NCBI GenBank assembly: GCA_026984795.1
Contig: JALSRK010000006.1
Coordinates: 26,585 to 90,584 of the forward strand
DNA: 64,000 nucleotides
DNA from: Solibacteraceae bacterium
GTDB lineage: Bacteria; Acidobacteriota; Terriglobia; Bryobacterales; Bryobacteraceae
Direction of reading: 5' to 3'
Under the pieces are notes generated by a model. That model did no database searches. It saw only the letters and a program-made list of their open reading frames with translations, and was not told where the DNA came from. This document shows, one piece after another, positions 17,648 to 27,877 of this stretch. How positions within the stretch are numbered: the first letter of the stretch is position 1; each line of letters opens with the position of its first letter. Position numbers and translations under genes: made by a program.

Positions 17648-20600
17648 ATGAGGGTCGGCTTTCAGGTTCGTTTCCTGGCGGCCGCCGTGGGGCTCGCGCT
17701 GCTGGGCAGGGGGATCGTTTCCGCCCAGACCGCCGCGATTGCAGGCGTCGTGTCGGATACCTCCGGCGCCGCGGTTCCCGGAGTGCGCGTCACCGCCAGT
17801 AACGAGGCCACCGGCTTGCTTCGCACCGTCTCCTCCAACTTGCTCGGAGACTATGTGATTCCTCTCCTGCCACCCGGTGTTTACCGGGTCACCGTGCTGG
17901 CCCCCGGCTTCCGGCCCTTCAGTCGCGCCGGCGTCCGGATCAGGGTGAATCAGACCGTACGGCTGGACTTTCGGCTTACCCTCGAACCGGTCCACCAGAC
18001 AGTGACCATTCCGGAACAGCCGGCCATGATCGAGACCCGTTCCGGAGCGCTCAAGAGCGCCATCGACTCCCGCCGCATCCGGGAACTGCCGCTGAACGGA
18101 CGGAACCCCCTGGAGCTTCAGTACCTGATTGCCGGCGTGGGATGGACCACCGCTCTCGGGCAGGCCCAGAACCGCGGCGTCTCCATCAACGGCTCCCGCC
18201 CGAATACGAACAACTACACGCTGGACGGCGGCGACAACCACGATCCCTACTTCAATACGCCCGCCGTGTTCCCCTCGCCGGACGCCCTGCAGGAGTTCAC
18301 CATTCAGACGAGCTCTTACAGCGCGGCCGGCGGCCGGAACTCCGGGGCCCGCATGAACGCCGTGACGAAATCCGGCACCAACGAGCTCCACGGCTCCCTT
18401 TTCGAGTTCGTCCGGAACCAGAAGCTCAACGCGCGGAACTTCTTCGCCAACGACGTGCCGCCGTTCAAGCGGAATCAGTTCGGGGCCACCCTGGGCGGCC
18501 CCATCCACCGCAACCGGACCTTCTTCTTCATCGCCTGGCAGACCACGTACCAGCGCAGCTCGCCCGCCTCCCAGACCGCCACCGTGCCTTCAGCCGCCCA
18601 GCGTACCGGCGACTTTACCGCCCTCGGCAAGCCTTTGAAGGATCCGGCCGGCGGCTTCTTCCCGGACAACCTTATTCCGCAGACCCGGATACGCCCCGCG
18701 GCGCGCCGGTTCCTCAACGCCTTCGTGCCGGAGCCCAACCGCCCGGACAACCTTTACAGCTTTTCGAGCGACGAACGGCTCGACGAGCACCAGTGGATCG
18801 GCCGGTTGGACCACCGCCTCGGCCGGGCTGACCAGCTTGTCGGACGCGCGGTCTACAACTTCCGCGACCGGCGTGAGGCGACGGGGAACCTCCCCGGATT
18901 CTTCGCCGCCATCGCCTATCACAACCTCAACTTGACGGGCGTGAGCACCCACGTCTTCGGGCCGCGGATGATCAACCGCCTCACCGTTTCCTTGATCCGG
19001 ATCAACCGGCGGCAGCAGAGCGTCGTTCCCGGCAACCGAACCTGGACGGACTTGGGCGCCGGTTTCGCGCGCGCCTTTCGAGGCGATGCGCCCGCCGCTC
19101 ACGATACGCGGGTCGCGGGTTATTTCCACGCTTTCTCGCGCTTCCCCCTAGCCCATAGACGCAGCAGCGCCCAGCTCTCCGACGGCCTCAGTCTGACCCG
19201 CGGCTCCCACCTTCTCCAGATCGGCGGCGACCTCCGCTGGAGCCGTTTGAACCTTCAGGAGTTCTATCTGGGTGACCCGCTTCTGCGTTTCCGCAGCCGG
19301 TTCACCGGCGACGCGGCGGCGGATCTGCTCCTTGGCCGCCCTCAAGAAGCGGTCCAGATCGCCGAAGACGCCAACCGCCCCCGCTCCCGCGAGTACGCCC
19401 TCTACGTTCAGGACGATTGGAAAGCCGCCTCGCGGCTCACCTGGAATCTCGGCTTGCGGTGGGAGTCCTACTTGCCCTTCGTGGATGAATTCGACCGGTT
19501 CGCCCAGATCCGGCCGGGCTGGCGCTCCAGCCTTTACCCCAACGCGCCGCCGGGCCTCGTCTTCGCCGGAGATCCCGGCGTCCCCCGCTCCACGTTACGC
19601 AACATCTGGACGAACTTCGGGCCGCGTTTCGGCTTCGCCTTGGACCCGACCGGCGCCGGCAAGTTCACCGTGCGCGGCGGCTACGGCGTCTTCTACTCGC
19701 AAATCCGCCAGCAGGCGCACAACCAGATCTCCACCAACCAGCCCTTTTCCTTGAAGTTGATCATGACCGAGCCCCCGGGCGGGCTCGACGATCCCTATGC
19801 TCCGGGAGTCAATCCGTTTCCTTACGTCCCCCCGGCCACGGCCGCCGACAGGAGGAACTACCGTTTCCGCCTGCCGCTGGCGATCACCCAGTGGTCGCCG
19901 GATTTCCGCAACGCCGTCGTCCAGCAGTGGAACCTGAGCCTCCAGCGCCAGCTCGGCGCGAACCACCTGGTCACCGCCGCCTACGTGGGCAGCAAAGGCA
20001 ACCACCTGTTCATGAGGAACGAACTGAACCCGGGCCTCTACGACGGCTCGGAGCGCCCTCTCGACGAGCGCCGGCTCCTGGCGCCTTGGTTCAGCTCCGT
20101 GCGGAATCAGACGAGTATCGGCAATTCCACCTATCACTCGCTGCAACTCACCTTCGAGCGGCGCTTCACCGGAGGTCTGAGTGTCCTGGCCAACTACACC
20201 TTCGGCAAGCTCCTCGATGACGCCTCCTCGGACAACGACATGCCGGCCAACCCGTGGAACCTCCGCGCCGAAAAAGGCCGCTCGGATTTCGACATGACAC
20301 ACCGTTTCGTGGCCTCATTCGTCTGGGATCTGCCCGACACCCGCCGGCCGGGGCGGCTGGGGCGTGCGGTGCTCCACGGGTGGCAACTGAACGGTGTCGT
20401 AGTGGCGCATTCCGGCCGCTGGCTGACCATCATCTCCGGATTGGACAATTCCGGCTCCGGCGTCAACCAGGATCGCGCCGACCTGGTGGGCGATCCGTCG
20501 CTGCCCTCCGGCCGTCCCCGGGCGGAGATCGTCCGGCGGTACTTCAACACCGCGGCTTTCGCTCCCAACCCGCCTGGTACCTTCGGCACGGCGGGACGTA

Positions 20601-20824
20601 ACATCATTCAAGGGCCGGGCCTCTTCGTCGTCAACCTCGGGGCCATCAAGAGCTTCCGGCTCGGCGAACAGCGCCTCGTCGAGATCCGCACGGAATTCTT
20701 CAACCTCCTCAACCGGGTGAACCTCGGCAACCCGAACACGAACCTCAGCTCGACAAAGTTCGGCTACGTCACGACCGCGGGAGAACCCCGGGTAATTCAG
20801 CTCGCCGCCAAGTTCGTCTTCTGA
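17648..20824 (+). CDS. Oar-like TonB-dependent receptor with carboxypeptidase-regulatory N-domain (copy 1)
   Basis: This 1058-residue outer-membrane receptor starts with a signal peptide ending in GRGIVSAQ. A carboxypeptidase-regulatory beta-sandwich follows (AIAGVVSDTSGAAVPGVRVT, about 30-115), then a plug region (ELPLNGRNPLELQYLIAGVG) and a long beta-barrel ending ...IQLAAKFVF with terminal phenylalanine. Such Oar/SusC-like receptors import oligosaccharides or complexes using TonB energy. No FecA-type N-terminal signalling domain is seen. ATG 17648 is fixed by AGGAGGGG just upstream and by the signal peptide. The next gene is a close paralogue of exactly the same length. Confidence 0.92.
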   Translation: MRVGFQVRFLAAAVGLALLGRGIVSAQTAAIAGVVSDTSGAAVPGVRVTASNEATGLLRTVSSNLLGDYVIPLLPPGVYRVTVLAPGFRPFSRAGVRIRVNQTVRLDFRLTLEPVHQTVTIPEQPAMIETRSGALKSAIDSRRIRELPLNGRNPLELQYLIAGVGWTTALGQAQNRGVSINGSRPNTNNYTLDGGDNHDPYFNTPAVFPSPDALQEFTIQTSSYSAAGGRNSGARMNAVTKSGTNELHGSLFEFVRNQKLNARNFFANDVPPFKRNQFGATLGGPIHRNRTFFFIAWQTTYQRSSPASQTATVPSAAQRTGDFTALGKPLKDPAGGFFPDNLIPQTRIRPAARRFLNAFVPEPNRPDNLYSFSSDERLDEHQWIGRLDHRLGRADQLVGRAVYNFRDRREATGNLPGFFAAIAYHNLNLTGVSTHVFGPRMINRLTVSLIRINRRQQSVVPGNRTWTDLGAGFARAFRGDAPAAHDTRVAGYFHAFSRFPLAHRRSSAQLSDGLSLTRGSHLLQIGGDLRWSRLNLQEFYLGDPLLRFRSRFTGDAAADLLLGRPQEAVQIAEDANRPRSREYALYVQDDWKAASRLTWNLGLRWESYLPFVDEFDRFAQIRPGWRSSLYPNAPPGLVFAGDPGVPRSTLRNIWTNFGPRFGFALDPTGAGKFTVRGGYGVFYSQIRQQAHNQISTNQPFSLKLIMTEPPGGLDDPYAPGVNPFPYVPPATAADRRNYRFRLPLAITQWSPDFRNAVVQQWNLSLQRQLGANHLVTAAYVGSKGNHLFMRNELNPGLYDGSERPLDERRLLAPWFSSVRNQTSIGNSTYHSLQLTFERRFTGGLSVLANYTFGKLLDDASSDNDMPANPWNLRAEKGRSDFDMTHRFVASFVWDLPDTRRPGRLGRAVLHGWQLNGVVVAHSGRWLTIISGLDNSGSGVNQDRADLVGDPSLPSGRPRAEIVRRYFNTAAFAPNPPGTFGTAGRNIIQGPGLFVVNLGAIKSFRLGEQRLVEIRTEFFNLLNRVNLGNPNTNLSSTKFGYVTTAGEPRVIQLAAKFVF

Positions 20825-20901
20825 TCCCAAAGCGGGGCGCCCGTGGCCGGGGAAACCCCTGTCATAAAAACATCCCACTGGTTCGTTCCCCACAACAGAG
20901 C

Positions 20902-20922
20902 GGCGGCGTCCGAGGCGCCGCC
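20902..20922 (+). repeat. Inverted repeat (7-bp GC stem) between the two receptor genes
   Basis: GGCGGCG and CGCCGCC flank a 7-nt loop about 70 bp before the second receptor start. No T-run follows, so it is not a typical terminator. It may be a leader hairpin or chance in GC-rich DNA. Confidence 0.3.
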
Positions 20923-20991
20923 AATACGTGTACGCCGGTTGGGCTGGGAAACGCTCCCGTGCCGCCCGCCGGTTCGACAGGGAGGTCTTAG

Positions 20992-23900
20992 ATGAAGGCG
21001 CAACTTTCGCGGCGAACGCCGCTTCTGTTTCTCTTCGCGCTCCTGCTGCCCGCCGCCTTGATGGCGCAGGGTACGGTAACGATCTTCGGGACAGTGACCG
21101 ACTCGACCGGAGCCGTGGTGCCCGGCGCCAAGGTCACCGTCAACAACGTCCTTACGGGACTGACGCGCGAGACCACGACGAACGAAGCCGGCAACTACGT
21201 GGTCTCCCAACTCCCCGTGGGGGTCTATTCGGTCACCGTCGAGGCCGAAGGCTTCAAGACCGCCGTCCAGGACGACATCCGCGTGCAGGTGGACGAGAAC
21301 CGCCGCGTGGACCTGGCTTTGGAAGTCGGCGCGGTGACCGAAAGCATCACCGTCGAGGCCGCCGTCGCCCAGGTGGAAACGCGCGAGGGCGCCATCAAAG
21401 AAGTCATCGACGCCGAACGCATCGTCGAGCTGCCGCTGAACGGCCGCAACCCCATCGAGCTTCAGTATCTCGTCGCCGGCGTCGGCCGCCGCACCGGAAG
21501 GGGCCAGGCGCAGAACCCCTCGGTGTCGATCAACGGGACCCGCACCAACGCCAACAACTACACTCTGGACGGCGGCGACAACCACGACCCGTACTTCAAC
21601 TCACCGGCCGCCTTCCCCAACCCCGACGCCTTGCAGGAGTTCAGCATCCAAACCAATTCCTACGCCGCCGACAAGGGGCGCAACGCCGGCATCATCATGA
21701 ACGCGGTCACCAAGTCGGGAACCAACGAGTTCCACGGAACCGCCTTCGAATTCCTCCGCAACGAAAAACTGAACGCCCGGAACTTCTTCGCCAACGACGT
21801 GCCGCCCTTCAAGCGGAATCAATACGGGGGCACCTTCGGCGGCCCCATCGTCCGGGACAAACTCTTCTTCTTCGGCTCCTACCAAGGTACGCGGGAACGA
21901 AGCGCACCGGGTTCGGTCACGGCTACGGTCCTGACCGAAGCCCAGCGGGGCGGCGATTTCTCAGGACTCTCCAAGACCATCAAGGATCCCACCACCGGCC
22001 AGCCGTTCCCCGGAAACGTCATCCCGTCGGACCGCTTGAGCCAGCCGGCGCTGAACTTCCTCGACGCGTTCATCCCCCTGCCGAACCGCGGCGAGGATCT
22101 CTACACATTCGCCAGCCAGCAGTTGATCAATGACGAGCAGGTCATCACCAAGGTCGACTACAACGTCAGCGACGCCAACCGCCTCTACGGGAGGCTGTTT
22201 TACAACTACAACTACACGGAACAGGCCGTCGGCAACATCCCGGGGTTCCTCGCCGGCATCGACTACCGGAACTGGAACATCGTCGTCAACGATACCCACG
22301 TCTTCACGCCCACCCTGCTGAACAGCGTGACCTTCACCTTCGCCGACATCGACCGCGTGCAGAACTCCATCGTGCCCGGCAACAAGACGTGGATGGACCT
22401 CGGGGCCGGCTTCACCAGGACGATGACCGCCGACGCTCCCGCCGCCCACGATACGCGTCTCGACGGCTATTTCCGCGCCTTCTCTCGCTTCCCCTTGAAC
22501 CACTTCCGCAACAACATCATGGTGAGCGACGACGTCTCCTGGAACCGCGGGAACCACTTCTTGCGTTTCGGCGGCGAGCTGCGCCGCTCCATCCTCGACC
22601 TCCAGGAGTTCTTCCGCGGCGATCCCTTCGTCCGCTTCCGGAACCGCTTCACCGGCGACGCGGCGGCCGACTTCATGCTCGGCCTGCCCAGCCAGTTCAT
22701 GCAGATCGCCGAGGACAGCAACAAGCCGCGCACCTGGGAGATCGCCCTGTTCCTCCAGGACGATTGGAAAGCCACCCAGCGGCTCACGCTGAACCTGGGC
22801 TTGCGCTGGGAGCCTTATCTGCCGTTCATCGACGTCACCAACAAGTTCTCACAGGTGCGTCTCGGACAACAGTCGCAGGTCTTTCCTTCGGCGCCCGAAG
22901 GCGTCGTCTTTCCGGGCGACCCGGGCGTTCCCCGGGCCATGATCCCGAACCGTTGGGGCAATTTCGGGCCTCGCTTCGGTTTCGCCTGGGATCTCTTCGG
23001 GACCGGAAGGACGGCTATCCGCGGCGGCTACGGGCTCTTCTACTCCCAGATCCGCCAGCAGGCCCACAACCAGATCTCCACTAACCAGCCCTTCTCGCTC
23101 AAGTTGACTGTGGACAACCCTCCCGGCGGCCTGGAAGATCCCTACCGCGAGACCGGCAATCCGTTCCCGTTCCAGCCGCCGCAGACGCCCGAAGAGGCGG
23201 AAAACTACAACTGGGTGCTGCCCATGCAGATCACCCAATGGAACACGGACTTCCGCAACGCCATCGTCCAGCAGTGGAACTTCAACATTCAGCAGCAGTT
23301 CGCCTCCAGTTACATCTTCACCGCCGCCTATGTAGGCACCAAGGGCAACCACCTCTACATGAGCAACGAGGCGAACCCGGCTATCTACGGCTTGCCGGGC
23401 AATCTGAACCAACGCCGGCCGCTGTATCCGACCTTCAGCCGCATCCGCGACATGAGCGCCCAGGGCAACTCCACCTACCACGCCCTTCAGCTCACGCTGA
23501 ACAAACGGATGTCGCGAGGCTTCACGATCCTGGCGAACTACACCCTAGGAAAACTGCTCGACGACGCCTCCTCGGACGGCGACGTTCCCTCCAACCCTTG
23601 GAACATCGCTAACGAGAAAGGCCATTCGGATCTCGACATTTCGCACCGCTTCACCGCCAGCTTCATCTGGGACCTGCCCAAGCTGGCCGACTCGAGCGCC
23701 ATCGTCAGGCATGTTCTGGGCGGTTGGTCCACCAACGGAATCATCACGCTGGAAAGCGGCCGCTGGCTGTCGGTCGTCTCCGGCAAAGACCGCTCGGCCA
23801 GCGGCGTCAACCAGGACCGCGCCGACGTCGTCGGCGACTGGAAGCTTTCGAGCGACCGGCCGAAAGACGAACGCATCGCCAAGTGGTTCAATACCTCAGC

Positions 23901-24168
23901 CTTCACCATCAACCAGCCCGGGACCTTCGGTAACGCCGGCCGCAATATCGTTGAAGGTCCGGGCCTGGTGGACGTCACCCTCGGGCTGTTCAAGAACTTC
24001 CAGCTCACCGAGCGCTTCCGGCTGCAGTTCCGGAGCGAGTTCTTCAATCTCTTCAACCATGTGAACCTCGGCAATCCAAACGCGAATGTGTCGTCAAAGA
24101 ACTTTGGCAAGATTACTTCGGCCGGGGCCCCACGGGTCGTGCAGCTTGCCCTGAAGCTGATGTTCTAG
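20992..24168 (+). CDS. Oar-like TonB-dependent receptor with carboxypeptidase-regulatory N-domain (copy 2)
   Basis: This is a 1058-residue paralogue of the preceding receptor. Its signal peptide ends near LLPAALMAQ, and the carboxypeptidase-regulatory domain opens TVTIFGTVTDSTGAVVPGAK. The plug contains ELPLNGRNPIELQYLVAGVG. Long blocks such as YTLDGGDNHDPYFN, ARNFFANDVPPFKRNQ and YSQIRQQAHNQISTNQPFSLKL (shared but for a few residues) are common to both copies, and the barrel ends in LKLMF. ATG 20992 follows GGGAGG with a 6-nt spacer. The 167-bp gap holds a hairpin but no clear terminator, so the pair may be co-transcribed. Confidence 0.92.
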   Translation: MKAQLSRRTPLLFLFALLLPAALMAQGTVTIFGTVTDSTGAVVPGAKVTVNNVLTGLTRETTTNEAGNYVVSQLPVGVYSVTVEAEGFKTAVQDDIRVQVDENRRVDLALEVGAVTESITVEAAVAQVETREGAIKEVIDAERIVELPLNGRNPIELQYLVAGVGRRTGRGQAQNPSVSINGTRTNANNYTLDGGDNHDPYFNSPAAFPNPDALQEFSIQTNSYAADKGRNAGIIMNAVTKSGTNEFHGTAFEFLRNEKLNARNFFANDVPPFKRNQYGGTFGGPIVRDKLFFFGSYQGTRERSAPGSVTATVLTEAQRGGDFSGLSKTIKDPTTGQPFPGNVIPSDRLSQPALNFLDAFIPLPNRGEDLYTFASQQLINDEQVITKVDYNVSDANRLYGRLFYNYNYTEQAVGNIPGFLAGIDYRNWNIVVNDTHVFTPTLLNSVTFTFADIDRVQNSIVPGNKTWMDLGAGFTRTMTADAPAAHDTRLDGYFRAFSRFPLNHFRNNIMVSDDVSWNRGNHFLRFGGELRRSILDLQEFFRGDPFVRFRNRFTGDAAADFMLGLPSQFMQIAEDSNKPRTWEIALFLQDDWKATQRLTLNLGLRWEPYLPFIDVTNKFSQVRLGQQSQVFPSAPEGVVFPGDPGVPRAMIPNRWGNFGPRFGFAWDLFGTGRTAIRGGYGLFYSQIRQQAHNQISTNQPFSLKLTVDNPPGGLEDPYRETGNPFPFQPPQTPEEAENYNWVLPMQITQWNTDFRNAIVQQWNFNIQQQFASSYIFTAAYVGTKGNHLYMSNEANPAIYGLPGNLNQRRPLYPTFSRIRDMSAQGNSTYHALQLTLNKRMSRGFTILANYTLGKLLDDASSDGDVPSNPWNIANEKGHSDLDISHRFTASFIWDLPKLADSSAIVRHVLGGWSTNGIITLESGRWLSVVSGKDRSASGVNQDRADVVGDWKLSSDRPKDERIAKWFNTSAFTINQPGTFGNAGRNIVEGPGLVDVTLGLFKNFQLTERFRLQFRSEFFNLFNHVNLGNPNANVSSKNFGKITSAGAPRVVQLALKLMF

Positions 24169-24208
24169 CAGCCGGGATCGGGCTACGCCCCCCTCAACCC
24201 CTTCAGGC

Positions 24209-24240
24209 GCCGCGGCCCGCACGACCGTACGGGCCGCGGC
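24209..24240. terminator. Hairpin terminator candidate between convergent genes
   Basis: A perfect 11-bp stem (GCCGCGGCCCG with its complement) with a 10-nt loop lies 40 bp after the receptor stop and 72 bp past the stop of the convergent VWA gene. The T-run is weak (GTTTCC on the + strand). It could act in both directions. Confidence 0.5.
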
Positions 24241-24312
24241 CGCTCGTTTCCAGAAAGCCGCGGGGAAGCTGCTTGCCGCCCAGGTTGTGGTCCAAGGCCA
24301 TACCCCGCGCAA

Positions 24313-25515
24313 TCAGTGTACGCGCCGGGTTTTCCGGTTCATGTAGTCCATGAGAATATAGGTCCCAACAAGCTGAGGACGCGCAAAATATGCTTTGCCA
24401 CGGCAGGTTTCCGCCACCTTCCGCACGAAGGCCACCAGGTCGTAATCCTGCGCCAGCATGAAGGTGTTCACCTGAATCCCCTGCCGCCGGCACCGGCCCA
24501 CTTCTTCGAGCGTCCGGCTGACAATGAGCGGATCCAGGCCGAACGGGTTCTTGTAGACCCGGCCGTTCTCCAACGTAATCGCCGTGGGTTTGCCGTCGGT
24601 GATCATGATGATCTGCCGCATGTCCTTGCGCTGCCGGCGCAAGATCCGCTGGGCAAGAATCAGACCATCCCGGGTGTTCGTGTGGTACGGGCCCACCTGC
24701 ACGCGCGCCAACTCGGAGAGCCGCACCTCTTCGGCCCCGTCATGGAACAGCACGCAATGGAGCGAATCGCCCGGGTACTGCGTACGGATGAGGTGGCTCA
24801 GGGCCAGGGCCACGCGCTTGGCCGGCGTGAACCGGTCCTCCCCGTAGAGGATCATGCTGTGGGAGCAATCGAGCATCAGGACCGTGGCGCAGGAACTCTG
24901 ATACTCAGACTGGTGGACATGCAGGTCCGGGTAGTCGAGTTCCACCGGCAGCCTTGCCCCCTGCCGGCGGATGGCCGAGAAGAGCGTCGCGCTGACATCC
25001 AGATTCAGGGTGTCGCCGAACTCGTAAGGTTTCGCTGCCGACTCAGCCTCGACGCCGGTGGCCAGCTCTCGCGTGTCGTGCGCCCCGAAGCTCGATTTTC
25101 CCAGCGATCCGAGCAGGTCCTTGAGGGCCTTGTAGCCCAGGAAGTCGATCGCCTTGTCCGTGATCTCGACCCGCACCTTGCCGCGGGCGCCGTCGCCGGC
25201 AGGAGCCGCGGTAAGAAACTCCTCATCGAACAGCTTCTGCGCCAAGTCATGAACGAGCTGGTTGACCTGTTCGGGCGTCATCTGCTCGAGGCGCTCCTGG
25301 ATCTCGTCGATATCCCCGGTCAGCTCGCCGCTCTCGAGCGCCTCGCGGATCGCGTCCTCCAACTCCTCCAGGCTGTTCGGGTCGAACTCGCCGAAGCGGT
25401 AATACTGGCGGTAGAAGCCGCTCTCGAGGAAGTAGTCGGCCAGCGCCTGCATCAAGTCTTCGGCCCCGATGCCCAGGTCCTCGCCGGTGTACCGCGAATA
25501 CCGGATCCAGCGCAT
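24313..25515 (-). CDS. VWA (CoxE-like) domain protein paired with MoxR ATPase
   Basis: This is a 400-residue cytoplasmic protein. Residues about 1-115 are helical and acidic ([20 protein letters not shown]). The C-terminal half is a von Willebrand A domain whose metal site starts [14 protein letters not shown] (DxSxS), with the later threonine in HTNTRDGL and aspartate in MITDGKPT. Such proteins work with MoxR-type AAA+ ATPases in chelation or complex-assembly chaperoning. The ATPase gene lies 7 bp upstream on the same strand, so the two are one unit. The client is unknown. Confidence 0.85.
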   Translation of the reverse strand: MRWIRYSRYTGEDLGIGAEDLMQALADYFLESGFYRQYYRFGEFDPNSLEELEDAIREALESGELTGDIDEIQERLEQMTPEQVNQLVHDLAQKLFDEEFLTAAPAGDGARGKVRVEITDKAIDFLGYKALKDLLGSLGKSSFGAHDTRELATGVEAESAAKPYEFGDTLNLDVSATLFSAIRRQGARLPVELDYPDLHVHQSEYQSSCATVLMLDCSHSMILYGEDRFTPAKRVALALSHLIRTQYPGDSLHCVLFHDGAEEVRLSELARVQVGPYHTNTRDGLILAQRILRRQRKDMRQIIMITDGKPTAITLENGRVYKNPFGLDPLIVSRTLEEVGRCRRQGIQVNTFMLAQDYDLVAFVRKVAETCRGKAYFARPQLVGTYILMDYMNRKTRRVH

Positions 25516-25522
25516 GCAGGCC

Positions 25523-27022
25523 TCAGTTCACCGGATCCAGCGGACCGGGCAGCGGACCGGGAGTGGGCCGCCGCGGAGCCCGCGGTTTTTCGCCGGCGAT
25601 GAAGCCCAGCTCCTCGGAGCGGCTGATGCGCCGGCGCGCATAAAGCCCTTCGAGCACGAACTCGGCCGCCGAGGCGCGTACGGCCGGAGGATCCTCGGAG
25701 CTCACGCCCAGGGCTCCCGCCGCCTGTTCCAGTCCCTGGATCGCTTTCAGCTTCTCGAGCACCACCGGCGCCGGATCGGTTTCCTCGATGCGCACGTTGC
25801 CGCCGAGTTCGAACCATTGCACTACGGCCGAAAGGTCCCGTCCGTCGAAATACTCCTGGAAGACGCGGCCCACCGCCGTCCGGATCAGTTGCCGGGCGAT
25901 CTTCTCACCCCCCTGCAGTTCTCCCTCGTACTCCAGTTCCAGCTTCCCGGTGAGCGCCGGAATCGCCGCGTAGACGTCGGAGACCCGGGGCACGGCGGCT
26001 TTCTCACCGGCCGCCAGCGCGCGCCGCTCGGCATTCGAGACGACATTCTCGAGCACGGTAATCGGGAGCCGCTGCGAGACGCCGGAACGGTGGTCGATCT
26101 TCTTGTCGTCACGGGCGGCGAAAGCGATCTGCTCGACGACGCGGCGCACGTAGTCGGGCACGTGAACGCCGAGACCCGAATCGCGCTCGGTCCAGGCCTC
26201 CTGGCGGGTGATGGCGATACCGTGGTCCAGCGTCAGTGGGTAATGCGTCCGGATCTCGCTGCCGATGCGATCCTTGAGCGGCGTAATGATCTTGCCCCGG
26301 GCGGTGTAGTCCTCGGGATTGGCGGTGAAGACCAGCACAAGATCCAGTGGAAGGCGGACCGGGTAGCCTTTGATCTGGATATCGCCCTCCTGCATGATGT
26401 TGAAGAGCCCTACTTGGATCTTGCCGGCCAGATCCGGCAGCTCGTTGATGGCGAAGATTCCGCGGTTGGCGCGGGGCAGCAGGCCGTAGTGGATGGTGAG
26501 CTCGCTTGCCAGGTCGTGGCCCGAGCGCGCCGCCTTGATCGGATCGACGTCGCCGATCATATCGGCGATGGTCACGTCGGGCGTGGCCAGCTTCTCGACG
26601 TAACGCTCCTCCGGCCGCAGCCACGCAATGGGAGTCTCGTCACCGTGCTCGGCGATCAGGTCGCGGCAGCGGCGGCAGATCGGCCGGTAGGGATTGTCCC
26701 GGATCTCGCAGCCGGCGACGCAGGGCAGCGCCTCGTCGAGCAGCCCGGTCAACTGCCGCAGGATCCGGGTCTTCGCCTGGCCGCGCAAACCCAGCAAGAC
26801 GAAGTTGTGCCGCGAGAGAATGGCGTTGACGATCTGCGGGATGACCGTTTCTTCGTAGCCGACGATGCCCGGAAACAGCGTCTCCCGCGCCTTGAGCTTG
26901 CGGATGAGGTTGGTCCGGAGCTCGTCCTTGACTGTCCGGTTCTCGAGGCATTCCTCCGAATACCGGCTGCGGCGCAACTCTCCGAGCGTCGCGGGCAGCC
27001 GCCTCGTTTTGGTGCGCGCCAT
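25523..27022 (-). CDS. MoxR/Mg-chelatase-type AAA+ ATPase
   Basis: This 499-residue ATPase is related to magnesium-chelatase subunit I and MoxR. The nucleotide loop is degenerate: [17 protein letters not shown] has GxxxxAKT where GxxxxGKT/S is usual. The Walker B region reads [11 protein letters not shown], with N in place of the usual D, and [19 protein letters not shown] follows as sensor 1. A cysteine cluster, [18 protein letters not shown] (about 103-120), is inserted after Walker A and could bind a metal. ATG 27022 ([10 protein letters not shown]) is chosen because the family homology starts soon after; the frame is open upstream. It is followed by the VWA gene. Confidence 0.85.
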   Translation of the reverse strand: MARTKTRRLPATLGELRRSRYSEECLENRTVKDELRTNLIRKLKARETLFPGIVGYEETVIPQIVNAILSRHNFVLLGLRGQAKTRILRQLTGLLDEALPCVAGCEIRDNPYRPICRRCRDLIAEHGDETPIAWLRPEERYVEKLATPDVTIADMIGDVDPIKAARSGHDLASELTIHYGLLPRANRGIFAINELPDLAGKIQVGLFNIMQEGDIQIKGYPVRLPLDLVLVFTANPEDYTARGKIITPLKDRIGSEIRTHYPLTLDHGIAITRQEAWTERDSGLGVHVPDYVRRVVEQIAFAARDDKKIDHRSGVSQRLPITVLENVVSNAERRALAAGEKAAVPRVSDVYAAIPALTGKLELEYEGELQGGEKIARQLIRTAVGRVFQEYFDGRDLSAVVQWFELGGNVRIEETDPAPVVLEKLKAIQGLEQAAGALGVSSEDPPAVRASAAEFVLEGLYARRRISRSEELGFIAGEKPRAPRRPTPGPLPGPLDPVN

Positions 27023-27125
27023 CGCATCCCCCTTGTTCGCCGCTCCCGCGCATCCCCTCACCCGTCGCGCAGGCGGCGGTATTCCCTCCGCGGCCCACCG
27101 GCCCCGTCGCCCGGTCCGCGGCGCG

Positions 27126-27350
27126 CTATGTGAGTCCGCACGCGCCGGGCGTCGGGCAAACGCCGCCGGACGGGCACATCGGAGGCTCACCAGAAGAAGG
27201 CTCGCCGGAATGCGCCGCAAACACGGAGAGCTGGCCGGTGGTCTTGGGACTGGAGCAATTCGGGCACGCCGGCGGCCCGGCGTCCGAGTTCCGGACAAGC
27301 TTCTCGAACAGGCTTCCGCACTCCTCGCACTTGTACTCGAAGATCGGCAT
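27126..27350 (-). CDS. FmdB family zinc-ribbon protein
   Basis: This 74-residue protein opens with [19 protein letters not shown] and continues with [10 protein letters not shown], the paired CxxC zinc ribbon of the FmdB/CxxC_CXXC_SSSS regulatory family. The tail is rich in G, S, P and C ([15 protein letters not shown]). An AGAGGG ribosome site lies 7 nt before ATG 27350. The family's role is poorly defined; the founder was a putative regulator of formamidase genes. Confidence 0.85.
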   Translation of the reverse strand: MPIFEYKCEECGSLFEKLVRNSDAGPPACPNCSSPKTTGQLSVFAAHSGEPSSGEPPMCPSGGVCPTPGACGLT

Positions 27351-27431
27351 AGCGGACCCTCTTCCAGATGACCCTATTCTACCAGCGATTTCCCGCCGAA
27401 ACCCCACCGCCGGTGACGCCCCGGCTGCTCT

Positions 27432-27851
27432 TCACGCCCTGTCGTCGGCCTTTTCGCGCCCGGCGACACGGTCGTAGCGGTGGATGGCATGCGTCGTACC
27501 CAGCGACTCATTGTAGAGGCTGGGCAGACCCAGGTATTCCCGCAGATCCTCGAGAAAATCGTGGTAGACCTCGAGCTGCTCCGCGGTGGCGGGAAACTGC
27601 TTGCCGGAGGGCGTCGTCCAGACCGTCTGGAACCCCTTGCTCGTCAGATAGCCGGCTTCGTTGCTGAACAGGAAACCGGATTTGACGATCCGCGGCTTGT
27701 CTCCCGCCTGCTCGATGAGCGCCGCGCACCGGTCCCGGCGCACCAGGGCCTGTTCCGGGCCCTTTTCCTGCACCCGGAACCCGGCCTCCCGAAGCGCCGA
27801 CAAGCGCTCGCTGAAGCTCGGATCTCGCTGCTCCTTACGGCGAAAGAACAT
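27432..27851 (-). CDS. Conserved-looking hypothetical protein downstream of nuoN
   Basis: I recognise no family in this 139-residue soluble protein. It starts MFFRRKEQRDPSFSERLSAL and includes IVKSGFLFSNEAGYLTSKG and FHDFLEDLREYLG-like helical segments (actual YHDFLEDLREYLGLPSLYN). It begins 26 bp after nuoN on the same strand and so may be the last gene of the nuo transcript. No signal peptide or membrane segment is present. Confidence 0.6.
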   Translation of the reverse strand: MFFRRKEQRDPSFSERLSALREAGFRVQEKGPEQALVRRDRCAALIEQAGDKPRIVKSGFLFSNEAGYLTSKGFQTVWTTPSGKQFPATAEQLEVYHDFLEDLREYLGLPSLYNESLGTTHAIHRYDRVAGREKADDRA

Positions 27852-27877
27852 ATCGCTTCCCTACCCCGCCTTCCAGG

